From NCBI GenBank assembly GCA_027490215.1, contig JAIXYO010000046.1, positions 1-64,000 on the forward strand: DNA of 64,000 nt, read 5' to 3'. Shown here in pieces: positions 7,575-16,101 of the stretch (the first letter of the stretch is position 1; each line of letters begins with the position of its first letter). Under the pieces are notes generated by a model. It had not been told where the DNA came from. It did not search any database and was given only the letters and a program-made list of their open reading frames with translations. This stretch comes from Rubrivivax sp. GTDB lineage: Bacteria > Pseudomonadota > Gammaproteobacteria > Burkholderiales > Burkholderiaceae_C. A program made the translations under genes and the position numbers.

Positions 7575-9314
7575 GTGAAATCCAAGCCTGAACCTGCGGC
7601 CGCTGCGCCGACGACCGACGCAGTGGCCCAGGCGCTCAGCGACACGGCAGTCGAGACCTTGAAGTCACTGTCCTCGCTGTCGTTGCCGATGCCATCGCTG
7701 GCGCAGCTGCAGAACGACTACGTTCAACAGGCCACCGCGCTCTGGAATCAGTCGATGCAGCAGTTTCAGGCGCTCGCCAGCGCCGCGCTCGACAAAACCA
7801 CGGCGCCGCCAGCGCCTTCGCCGGTGCTCGGTGATCGACGCTTTGCTGCGCCCGACTGGGCAGAGAACCCCGCCAGCGCGTTCACTGCCCAGCTTTACCT
7901 GCTGAACTCCCGCACGCTGCTGGGCCTCGCCGATCAGCTGCAAGGCGATGAAAAGGTCAAGCAGCGCATCCGATTTGCGGTGCAGCAGTGGGTGGACGCA
8001 GCCTCACCCAGCAATTACCTGGCGTTGAACCCGGAGGCGCAGCGCAAGGCGCTGGAAACGCAGGGCGAAAGCATCAGCCAGGGCCTGCAGCACCTGTGGC
8101 ACGACATCCGGCAGGGCCATGTGTCGCAAACCGACGAAAGCCTGTTCGAGGTCGGCCGCAATGTGGCGACTTCCGAAGGCTCGGTCGTGTTCGAGAACGA
8201 GTTGTTCCAACTGCTCGAGTACAAGCCGCTGACCGCCACGGTGCACGAGCGGCCGATGCTGTTCGTGCCGCCTTGCATCAACAAGTACTACATCCTCGAT
8301 CTGCAGCCCGACAACTCGCTGATCCGCTACACCGTGGCCCAGGGCCATCGGGTGTTCGTGATGAGCTGGCGCAATGCCGACGAGAGTCTGGCCACAGTCA
8401 CGTGGGACCAGTACATCGAGGAGGCCGTGATCCGCGCGATCGAGGTGACGCGTGACATCGCCCGCGCCGACCAGATCAACACACTGGGCTTCTGCATTGG
8501 GGGCACCTTGCTCGCCACGGCGCTGGCCGTGTTGGCCGCACGCGGCGAGAAGCCAGCCGCCAGCATGACGCTTTTGACCAGCCTGCTCGATTTCACCGAC
8601 ACCGGCATCCTCGATCTGTTCATTGACGAGGCCATGGTGCGGGTGCGCGAGCGCTCGATCGGCGCTGAGAGCCCCAAAGGCGGCGGCCTGCTCAAGGGAA
8701 GCGAATTGGCCTCGACCTTCAGCTTCCTGCGCCCGAACGACCTGGTGTGGAACTACGTCGTCGGTAACTATTTGAAAGGCGAAACGCCGCCGCCGTTCGA
8801 CCTGCTTTACTGGAACAGCGACAGCACGAACTTGCCTGGCCCGATGTATTGCTGGTACCTGCGCCACACCTACCTGGAAAACCGGTTGATGAAGCCGCGC
8901 GATCTGACGGTCTGCAACCAGCCGCTGGACCTGTCACTGATCGACACACCGGCCTACATCTACGCCTCGAGAGAAGATCACATCGTGCCCTGGGAGTCCG
9001 CCTACCGCTCCACGCAGGTGCTCAAGGGCAAGAAGCGATTCGTGCTCGGCGCCTCGGGCCACATCGCAGGGGTGATCAATCCGCCCGCCAAGAAGAAGCG
9101 CAGCCACTGGGTCGGTGGCACCACAGCTGTTCCGGCCAGCGCCGAGGCCTGGTTCGGCAAGGCCAAGGAACATCCGGGCAGTTGGTGGACCGACTGGGCA
9201 CTGTGGCTGGCCAGCCATGCAGGTCGGCAGGTTGCCGCTCCGAAAGCCGCCGGTAGCCGCCGGCACCCTGTCATCGAACCAGCGCCAGGGCGCTACGTGA
9301 AGCAAAAAACATGA
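7575..9314 (+). CDS. phaC: Class I poly(3-hydroxybutyrate) synthase
   Basis: A 579-residue class I PHA synthase that polymerises (R)-3-hydroxybutyryl-CoA at the surface of storage granules. The alpha/beta-hydrolase core has the lipase-like box GFCIGG with catalytic Cys307. The catalytic Asp lies in YIYASREDHIVPW and the His in GASGHIAGVINPP. The N-terminal 90 residues are Ala/Ser-rich and variable, as usual. The start is GTG at 7575, with GAGG six bases upstream. Length matches Cupriavidus PhaC (589). It is followed by phaA and phaB in the classic phaCAB order. Confidence 0.97.
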   Translation: MKSKPEPAAAAPTTDAVAQALSDTAVETLKSLSSLSLPMPSLAQLQNDYVQQATALWNQSMQQFQALASAALDKTTAPPAPSPVLGDRRFAAPDWAENPASAFTAQLYLLNSRTLLGLADQLQGDEKVKQRIRFAVQQWVDAASPSNYLALNPEAQRKALETQGESISQGLQHLWHDIRQGHVSQTDESLFEVGRNVATSEGSVVFENELFQLLEYKPLTATVHERPMLFVPPCINKYYILDLQPDNSLIRYTVAQGHRVFVMSWRNADESLATVTWDQYIEEAVIRAIEVTRDIARADQINTLGFCIGGTLLATALAVLAARGEKPAASMTLLTSLLDFTDTGILDLFIDEAMVRVRERSIGAESPKGGGLLKGSELASTFSFLRPNDLVWNYVVGNYLKGETPPPFDLLYWNSDSTNLPGPMYCWYLRHTYLENRLMKPRDLTVCNQPLDLSLIDTPAYIYASREDHIVPWESAYRSTQVLKGKKRFVLGASGHIAGVINPPAKKKRSHWVGGTTAVPASAEAWFGKAKEHPGSWWTDWALWLASHAGRQVAAPKAAGSRRHPVIEPAPGRYVKQKT

Positions 9315-9344
9315 CGGCGGTCCGAAGCATTTCAACGCGCCGTC
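9313..9344 (+). terminator. Weak hairpin between phaC and phaA
   Basis: GACGGCG and CGCCGTC form a 7-bp stem around an 18-nt loop, followed only by TTT. The hairpin begins at the phaC stop codon. It may attenuate transcription into phaA or protect the phaC message; the short T-run argues against strong termination. Confidence 0.35.
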
Positions 9345-9416
9345 TTTCCGTTCGCAGCAAGGTGTAAGGCTGCGTCATCTCCGTGCTGTACTTTCACCTC
9401 AATTCAGGAATTCATC

Positions 9417-10598
9417 ATGAGCACAGACATCGTCATCGTTTCGGCCGCCCGCACCGCTGTGGGCAAGTTCGGCGGCAGCCTGGCGAAGGTGCCGGCGTCG
9501 GCATTGGGATCGGTCGCCATCGCCGAGGTGCTCAAGCGTGCCGGGCTGACGGGTGAGCAGGTCAGCGAAGTCATCATGGGGCAAGTGCTGCAGGCAGGTT
9601 GCGGCCAGAACCCGGCACGGCAGGCGTCGATCGGGGCCGGGCTGCCCAATACCGTGCCGGCGATGACCATCAACAAGCTGTGCGGTTCCGGGTTGAAGTC
9701 GGTCGTGCTGGCGGCGCAGGCCATCCGCGACGGCGATGCGGACATCGTCGTGGCCGGTGGCCAGGAGAACATGAGCATCGCGCCGCACGTGCTGCCGGGC
9801 TCGCGTGATGGCGTGCGGATGGGCGAATGGAAGCTGCTGGACACGATGTTGTGCGACGGCCTGACCGACGCCTTCAACGCGTACCACATGGGCGTCACCG
9901 CCGAGAACATCGCCAAGAAGTACGGCATCAGCCGCGAAGCACAGGACGCATTGGCGCTGGCCTCGCAGATGAAGGCTGGAGCGGCGCAGGAGGCGGGGCG
10001 GTTCAACGACGAGATCGTCAACGTCAGCATTCCGCAGCGCAAGGGCGACCCGGTGCTTTTCGGTATCGACGAATTCGTCAACCGCAAGTGCACCGCCGAA
10101 GGGCTGGCGGGTTTGCGTCCTGCTTTCGACAAGGCCGGCGGTGTAACGGCCGGTAACGCCTCTGGCATCAACGATGGTGCGGCGGCGGTGGTGGTGATGA
10201 GCGCCGCGCGCGCTGCGGCCCTCGGCCTGACGCCGTTGGCACGCATCGCCAGCTACGCCAGCTCCGGGCTCGACCCCGCCATCATGGGCATGGGCCCGGT
10301 GTCGGCTTCGCAGCGTGCGCTGGCGAGGGCTGGCTGGAAGGCGGCAGACCTCGACCTGATGGAGATCAACGAGGCATTTGCTGCCCAGGCCTGTGCCGTG
10401 CACCAGGAAATGGGCTGGGACACCAGCAAGGTCAATGTGAACGGTGGCGCCATCGCCATCGGGCACCCGATTGGCGCCTCCGGCTGTCGCGTGCTGGTCA
10501 CGCTGCTGCACGAAATGCAGAAGCGCGGTGCCAAGAAGGGCTTGACCAGCCTGTGCATCGGCGGCGGCATGGGGATTGCAATGACGCTGGAACGCTGA
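9417..10598 (+). CDS. phaA: Acetyl-CoA acetyltransferase (beta-ketothiolase)
   Basis: A 393-residue biosynthetic thiolase that condenses two acetyl-CoA to acetoacetyl-CoA, the first step of PHB synthesis. The nucleophilic Cys is in [11 protein letters not shown] near residue 88. The C-terminal His is in [16 protein letters not shown] and the second active-site Cys in SLCIGGGMG. Full length for the family. The ATG at 9417 has AGGA eight bases upstream. It sits between phaC and phaB; similar thiolases also act in fatty-acid breakdown, but the operon fixes the role. Confidence 0.96.
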   Translation: MSTDIVIVSAARTAVGKFGGSLAKVPASALGSVAIAEVLKRAGLTGEQVSEVIMGQVLQAGCGQNPARQASIGAGLPNTVPAMTINKLCGSGLKSVVLAAQAIRDGDADIVVAGGQENMSIAPHVLPGSRDGVRMGEWKLLDTMLCDGLTDAFNAYHMGVTAENIAKKYGISREAQDALALASQMKAGAAQEAGRFNDEIVNVSIPQRKGDPVLFGIDEFVNRKCTAEGLAGLRPAFDKAGGVTAGNASGINDGAAAVVVMSAARAAALGLTPLARIASYASSGLDPAIMGMGPVSASQRALARAGWKAADLDLMEINEAFAAQACAVHQEMGWDTSKVNVNGGAIAIGHPIGASGCRVLVTLLHEMQKRGAKKGLTSLCIGGGMGIAMTLER

Positions 10599-10699
10599 AT
10601 CCACCACGAGCTTCGGTGACAACCCGGTTGACCCATCAACCCGTCAGGGCCCAGCCTTGACCCTGCACCCATTCAGAACAACACAGAGGAGTGAGAGAG

Positions 10700-11437
10700 A
10701 TGAGCAAGAAGATTGCGTACGTGACCGGTGGCATGGGTGGCATCGGTACCACCATGTGCCAGCGCCTGCACAGAGACGGTTTCACGGTGGTGGCGGGCTG
10801 CGGCCCGAGCCGTGACTTCAAGAAATGGCTCGACGAGCAAAGCGCGCTGGGCTACCAGTTCCATGCATCGGTCGGCAATGTCGGCGACTGGGACTCGACC
10901 ACGGCCGCGTTCCAGAAGGTGAAGGCAGAGCTCGGCCCGATCGACGTGCTGGTCAATAACGCCGGCATCACCCGCGATGGCATGTTCCGCAAGATGAGTC
11001 GTGCCGATTGGGACGCGGTGATCGAAACCAACCTGACCAGCCTGTTCAACGTGACCAAGCAAGTCATCGAAGACATGCTCGAAAAGGGCTGGGGCCGCAT
11101 CATCAACATCAGTTCGGTCAACGGCGAGAAGGGCCAGTTCGGCCAGACCAACTATTCGGCCGCCAAGGCCGGTATGCACGGTTTCACGATGGCACTGGCG
11201 CAGGAAGTGGCCAACAAGGGGGTGACGGTCAACACCGTCAGCCCTGGCTACATCGCGACAGACATGGTCAAGGCCATCCGGCAGGACGTGCTCGACAAGA
11301 TCATCGCCGGCATCCCTGTCAAGCGCCTGGGCACACCGGACGACATCGCATCGATGGTGGCGTGGGTGGCGTCCGACGAATCAGGTTTTGCAACAGGCGC
11401 CGACTTCTCGGTCAATGGCGGCTTGCACATGGGGTGA
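10700..11437 (+). CDS. phaB: NADPH-dependent acetoacetyl-CoA reductase
   Basis: A 245-residue short-chain dehydrogenase that reduces acetoacetyl-CoA to (R)-3-hydroxybutyryl-CoA, the monomer for PhaC. The Rossmann motif is VTGGMGGIG. NNAGITRDGMF, the catalytic Ser of NISSVNGEKGQFGQ and YSAAKAG (Tyr and Lys) are all typical of PhaB rather than FabG. The ATG at 10700 was chosen over the in-frame GTG at 10691 because AGGAG lies 8 bases before the ATG. Last gene of phaCAB, convergent with mnmH. Confidence 0.96.
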   Translation: MSKKIAYVTGGMGGIGTTMCQRLHRDGFTVVAGCGPSRDFKKWLDEQSALGYQFHASVGNVGDWDSTTAAFQKVKAELGPIDVLVNNAGITRDGMFRKMSRADWDAVIETNLTSLFNVTKQVIEDMLEKGWGRIINISSVNGEKGQFGQTNYSAAKAGMHGFTMALAQEVANKGVTVNTVSPGYIATDMVKAIRQDVLDKIIAGIPVKRLGTPDDIASMVAWVASDESGFATGADFSVNGGLHMG

Positions 11438-11445
11438 TGTGATTC

Positions 11446-11461
11446 GACCGCTTCGGTGGTC
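11446..11461. terminator. UUCG-loop hairpin between phaB and mnmH
   Basis: GACCGC-TTCG-GTGGTC is a 6-bp stem (one G-T pair) capped by a TTCG tetraloop, in the 22-bp convergent gap between phaB and mnmH. There is no T-run on either side. It may be a weak bidirectional terminator or a 3'-end stabiliser. Confidence 0.35.
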
Positions 11462-12515
11462 AGGACAGTAGCAAGTCTTTCGCGACGCCAGCCAAAGTGC
11501 TGGCGTCGCCGTTTTCGGGCTCCACACGCAGCGCATCGCCAAACCCAGTGAAATTGCGCTGCATCGACTGAAGGTAGACCGGGTCGTAGTGGGTGACCAG
11601 CAACTCGCGCACGACGCTTTCGATGCGGCCTGATTTCGCTGACGCTTGCCACTGGTTGATGACCTCATTGCCGCGCAGCGGGCGCAGGGCGTCAAGCCGG
11701 GCGCAGAACGTGGGCACGTCGTTGACGAAGAAGTCGTAGTCGGCCATCAGCAGTGCCACGCGCGCGTCCTCTGGCAGTTCAAGTCGCACGCAGGGCGAAG
11801 CGCGCATGCACTTGATCAGCTGCTCGGGCACACGCAACTCGCCGACCTTGCGGCTCTCGCTTTCCACCCACACCGGCTGCGCCGGGTCGAAGTGGCGCAT
11901 CGCGTCCCACAGGCGCGAGTCGAACTGCTTTTGTGTGGGCTGCGGGCTGCCGGGCACCAGGCCCAGCACCGAGCCGCGGTGATTGGCCAGGGCCTCCAGG
12001 TCGAGCACCTGTGCGCCTTGCGCCTGCAGCTCGGTCAGCAGGCGACTCTTGCCAGAGCCGGTCTTGCCGCACACCACGCGAAAGCGCAGCGAAAGCGGCT
12101 GCACCTCCAGCGCCGCCATCACCGCACGCCGGTAGGCCTGGTAACCGCCCTCGATCACCTGCACGCGGAAGCCGATCTGGCTGAGCACCAGCGACAGCGA
12201 GCCGCTGCGCTGTCCGCCGCGCCAGCAGTAGACCAGGGGCTGCCAGTCCTTGGGCTTGTCGAATACGTGGCGCTCAATGTGCGTGGCCACATTGCGAGCC
12301 ACCAGCGCCGCGCCGCGCTTGCGGGCGACGAAGGGCGAGACCTGCTTGTACTCGGTGCCGACCAGCGCACGCTCGGCATCATTCAGGCTGGGCCAGTTGA
12401 CAGCACCCGGCAGCCGGTCGAGCGCGAATTCACCTTCGGATCGCGCATCGATGATGGTGTTGTAGTGGTCGAGTCGCGCCAGGCAGTCGGAGGCGCTGAC
12501 CGGTGTCAGGGGCAT
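11460..12515 (-). CDS. mnmH: tRNA 2-selenouridine synthase / geranyltransferase
   Basis: A 351-residue MnmH (SelU, YbbB) that replaces sulfur by selenium, via a geranylated intermediate, in 2-thiouridine at the tRNA wobble position. The N-terminal rhodanese domain has the active-site loop YCWRGGQRSGS with Cys97, the same position as in E. coli. The P-loop GKTGSGKS is at residues 150-157. Length is normal. It lies 18 bp downstream of glnD on the same strand, so map-glnD-mnmH may be one operon. The selenophosphate synthetase SelD that would supply the substrate is not in the window. Confidence 0.94.
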   Translation of the reverse strand: MPLTPVSASDCLARLDHYNTIIDARSEGEFALDRLPGAVNWPSLNDAERALVGTEYKQVSPFVARKRGAALVARNVATHIERHVFDKPKDWQPLVYCWRGGQRSGSLSLVLSQIGFRVQVIEGGYQAYRRAVMAALEVQPLSLRFRVVCGKTGSGKSRLLTELQAQGAQVLDLEALANHRGSVLGLVPGSPQPTQKQFDSRLWDAMRHFDPAQPVWVESESRKVGELRVPEQLIKCMRASPCVRLELPEDARVALLMADYDFFVNDVPTFCARLDALRPLRGNEVINQWQASAKSGRIESVVRELLVTHYDPVYLQSMQRNFTGFGDALRVEPENGDASTLAGVAKDLLLS

Positions 12516-12533
12516 CGTGCGAACCGCAGAGTC

Positions 12534-15188
12534 TCAGGCCGCGATCGCATCGAGCAACTCGGTCTCGATGGCGATCTGCGTGCGGTTGTGGCACAGCGCG
12601 GCACCATCGATAAGGAAGGTGTCTTCGGCGCGCTCGCCCAGCGTGGTGATCTTGGCGAGCTGCAGGTTGATCTGGTGCTGCGCCAGCACGCGGGCGATCG
12701 AATACAGCAGGCCTGAGCGGTCACTGGCCGACACGCTGAGCAGCCAGTTCTGTGCGCGCTCGTCGGGCCGCAGTGTGATGCGCGGCGTGACTGGAAACGA
12801 TTTCACGCGCCGTGACAGGCGTCCGCGACTCGGCTCAGGCAAGGTGCCCTGGGCGTCGAGCGCGCGACTGAGTTGACTCTCGACCAGCGAGATCAGGTCG
12901 CGATACTGCGCTGCCGGTGCGCCGTCGCGTGACGCCTCGAACTGCGGGTTGATGACCTGGAAAGTGTCCAGCGCATAGCCGGATTTCGTGGTGTGTACTT
13001 TCGCTTCGAGGATGTTGAACTGCGCGCTGTCGAAATAGCCGCAGATGCGTGCGAACAGGTCAGCGCGGTCGCGTGCATAAACCAGCACCTGCAGGCCTTC
13101 ACCGACCGGTGAAACCCGTGCCTTCACCACGGGCGACTTGGACTGCAGCTGCGCATGCAGGGAGCGGGTGTGCCAGGCGATCTCGTTGACGTCGTGACGG
13201 GCGAAATAGCTGATCGACAGTGTGTTCCACAGCGGCTCTTCGACGTTCGGAGGCTGCAGGGCCAGGTTCAGCATGTGCCGCGCCTCCTGCTTGCGCGCTT
13301 CGATTTCGGCATCGAGATGAGGTTGTGCGCCACCCAGTGCACGCAAGGTGGCGCGGTACAGGTCTTCAAGCAGCTTGCCCTTCCAGGCGTTCCACACCTT
13401 CGGGCTGGTGCCGCGGATGTCGGCGACCGTCAGAAGGTACAGCGCGGTAAGGCGGCGTTCGGTGCCAACGAGTTGCGCAAAGTCCTGGATCACTGTCGGG
13501 TCGCTCAGGTCTTCCTTCTGCGCGATGCGCGACATCGTCAGGTGTTGCTTGACCAGGAATTCGATCAGTGCGGCGTCATCGTGCCCGATGCCGTGATCGT
13601 GGCAGAAGCGTCGGGCTTCGGTCGTGCCCAGCACGGAATGGTCGCCCCCACGGCCTTTGGCAACGTCGTGAAACAGTGCTGCTACATACAGCGTGTACGG
13701 GCTGTCCCATTGCATCGCCAGTTGCGAGCAGAACGGATACTCGTGCGCGTGCTCCGGGATGAAGAAGCGGCGCACGTTGCGCAGCACCATCAGGATGTGC
13801 TGATCGACGGTGTAGACGTGAAACAGATCGTGCTGCATTTGACCCACGATGCGACGAAACACCCACAGATAGCGCCCCAGCACGCTGGTCTCGTTCATCA
13901 GGCGAAATGCGTGTGTCTGACCCGTGGGCGACTGCAGGATCTTCATGAATGTGGCGCGATTGACCGGATCGTGCCGGAACTCGGCGTTCATCAGGTCACG
14001 GGCGTTGTAAAGCGCGCGCAGCGTACGAGATGACAAGCCGGTGATGCCGCTGGTCGACTGGAACGTCAGGAAGGTGGCCAGGATGGCCTGCGGCTGGCGC
14101 TGGTACAGGTCGTCGCTGACGACTTCAAGCATGCCGTCGCGGTCGAGGAAGTTCGCGTCGATCGGCCGCATCGGCGCGTCCTGCAGACCGGAGATGCGCT
14201 CCTCGATGTTGAGCATCAGGATCTGGTTTAACTGGGCAACCGCCTTGGCCGTCCAGTAATAGCGTCGCATCAGCACTTCGGAGGCGCGCTGACCCTGTGT
14301 GGCGCGATAGCCGAAACTTTCGGCCACGGTCCCTTGCAGATCGAATACCAGTCGGTCTTCACGCCGCCCGGCGACCAGATGCAACCGTGTGCGGATCAGC
14401 TTCAGCACACCTTCGTTGCGCTGGAGCTGCTTGACTTCAAAGGGGGTTGCCAGTCCGCTGGCGGCCAGCTCGGCCCAGTTGCGGCCCAGGCCAGCCGCCC
14501 TTGCAACCCACAGGATCACTTGCAAATCACGCAGTCCACCCGGACTTTCCTTGCAGTTCGGCTCCAGGGAGTAGGGTGTGTCTTCGAACTTCTGATGGCG
14601 CTGACGCATCTCCAGCGTCTTGGCACGCAGGAACGAACGCGAGTTCATGGTCTGCGAGTTGTTGCGACGGAACACATTGAAGCCCCGCCGCGATCCGCAC
14701 AGGTAGCGCGATTCGAGCAGCGCCGTGCGCACGGTGATGTCGCGCTCCGCCTCGGCCATGCACTCTTCGACCGTGCGCACGCTGGAGCCGATTTCCAGGC
14801 CGATGTCCCAGCAAGCGGTGATGAAGATTTCCACCCCGGGCTTCAGTGTCGATGCCGTGGTGCCGTCACTGGGCGGTGACGATGGCAGCAGCACCAGCAC
14901 ATCGACGTCGGAATGTGGGAACAGCTCTCCGCGTCCGTAGCCGCCTACCGCCAGCAAGGCCGCATTCGCGGGCATGCCGCATTGCGCCCACAGGCTGATG
15001 AGGGTCTCATCCACATGCCTCGCAATGCCGCGGATCAATCGTGCGGCAGCGGGCGCCGTGGGGCGTGCGGCCTCGAAATGGCGGATCAATGCTTCCTTGC
15101 CAGCCCGGAACTGCAGCCGCAGAACACCGAGGCGTTCACTTGACAGCGCGGCAGGTTCGACCTGTGCCAAGGGCAGTATCGCGGCCAC
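12534..15188 (-). CDS. glnD: Bifunctional [protein-PII] uridylyltransferase / uridylyl-removing enzyme
   Basis: An 884-residue nitrogen sensor that uridylylates PII proteins when glutamine is low and removes UMP when it is high. The nucleotidyltransferase motif GYGRGELFPHSDVDVLVL is in the N-terminal third. A helical linker follows, then the HD hydrolase domain (FHDVAKGRGGDHS). Two C-terminal ACT domains bind glutamine. The start appears to be GTG at 15188, directly after the map stop codon (TGA-GTG), which implies translational coupling. Length is normal for GlnD. Confidence 0.96.
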   Translation of the reverse strand: MAAILPLAQVEPAALSSERLGVLRLQFRAGKEALIRHFEAARPTAPAAARLIRGIARHVDETLISLWAQCGMPANAALLAVGGYGRGELFPHSDVDVLVLLPSSPPSDGTTASTLKPGVEIFITACWDIGLEIGSSVRTVEECMAEAERDITVRTALLESRYLCGSRRGFNVFRRNNSQTMNSRSFLRAKTLEMRQRHQKFEDTPYSLEPNCKESPGGLRDLQVILWVARAAGLGRNWAELAASGLATPFEVKQLQRNEGVLKLIRTRLHLVAGRREDRLVFDLQGTVAESFGYRATQGQRASEVLMRRYYWTAKAVAQLNQILMLNIEERISGLQDAPMRPIDANFLDRDGMLEVVSDDLYQRQPQAILATFLTFQSTSGITGLSSRTLRALYNARDLMNAEFRHDPVNRATFMKILQSPTGQTHAFRLMNETSVLGRYLWVFRRIVGQMQHDLFHVYTVDQHILMVLRNVRRFFIPEHAHEYPFCSQLAMQWDSPYTLYVAALFHDVAKGRGGDHSVLGTTEARRFCHDHGIGHDDAALIEFLVKQHLTMSRIAQKEDLSDPTVIQDFAQLVGTERRLTALYLLTVADIRGTSPKVWNAWKGKLLEDLYRATLRALGGAQPHLDAEIEARKQEARHMLNLALQPPNVEEPLWNTLSISYFARHDVNEIAWHTRSLHAQLQSKSPVVKARVSPVGEGLQVLVYARDRADLFARICGYFDSAQFNILEAKVHTTKSGYALDTFQVINPQFEASRDGAPAAQYRDLISLVESQLSRALDAQGTLPEPSRGRLSRRVKSFPVTPRITLRPDERAQNWLLSVSASDRSGLLYSIARVLAQHQINLQLAKITTLGERAEDTFLIDGAALCHNRTQIAIETELLDAIAA

Positions 15189-16004
15189 TCAGACAGTCAC
15201 GGATTCGCCAACGAAGGCAGGCAACGCCGGGCTGCCCGCCGACAGCGTCAATACTTCGTAGCCAGTGTCTGTAACCACCACGGTGTGCTCCCACTGTGCT
15301 GAGAGCGAGCGGTCCTTGGTGACGATGGTCCAACCATCTCCGGCCTCACGAATCTCGCGCCGACCCGCGTTCACCATCGGCTCGATGGTGAATGTCATGC
15401 CTGGCATCAGTACTTCCAGAGTGCCGAGCTTGCCGTAATGCAGCACCTGTGGCTCCTCATGGAACTTGCGGCCGATGCCATGACCGCAAAACTCGCGCAC
15501 CACCGAGTAGCCAGCGTTCTCGGCGAAGGTCTGGATCGCATGACCGATGTCGCCCAGTCGTGCGCCGGGTCTCACCTTCACGATCCCACGCCAGAGCGCC
15601 TCGTAGCTGAGTTGGCACAGTCGCTTGGCCGCGATCGATGCTTCGCCAATGATGAACATGCGGCTGGTGTCGCCGTGCCAGCCATCCTTGATGACGGTGA
15701 TGTCGATGTTGACGATGTCACCGTTCTTGAGTGGGCGCTCGTTCGGGATGCCATGGCAGATCTGGTGATTGATCGACGTGCAGATCGACTTGGGATAAGG
15801 CGCGTAGCCCGGTGGCGCGTAGTTCAGTGGCGCCGGGATGGTCTTCTGGACATTGACCATGTAGTCGTGTGCCAGCTTGTCCAGCGCCTCGGTACTGATG
15901 CCAGGCACCATGTGAGGCGTGAGCATGTCCAGCACTTCTGCGGCCAGGCGGCCGGCGATGCGCATGCCATCGATGTCGGCAGCGGTCTTGATGGCGATCG
16001 TCAT
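15189..16004 (-). CDS. map: Methionine aminopeptidase, type I
   Basis: A 271-residue Map that removes the N-terminal methionine from nascent proteins. The dinuclear metal ligands are seen in VNIDITVIKDGWHGDTSRMF (two Asp), CGHGIGRKFHEEP (His), TIEPMV (Glu) and QWEHTVVV (Glu). Full length. It is followed immediately by glnD on the same strand. A 97-bp divergent gap separates it from purL and must hold both promoters. Confidence 0.96.
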   Translation of the reverse strand: MTIAIKTAADIDGMRIAGRLAAEVLDMLTPHMVPGISTEALDKLAHDYMVNVQKTIPAPLNYAPPGYAPYPKSICTSINHQICHGIPNERPLKNGDIVNIDITVIKDGWHGDTSRMFIIGEASIAAKRLCQLSYEALWRGIVKVRPGARLGDIGHAIQTFAENAGYSVVREFCGHGIGRKFHEEPQVLHYGKLGTLEVLMPGMTFTIEPMVNAGRREIREAGDGWTIVTKDRSLSAQWEHTVVVTDTGYEVLTLSAGSPALPAFVGESVTV

Positions 16005-16101
16005 GCGACTGATTATCTCACCCGACCCGTAAAATCAAGGGTCAACCCGTGGTGGTCTGACCACCGCGCGGGACTTCCCACTTCTCCCCGAGCTGAGCCG
16101 C

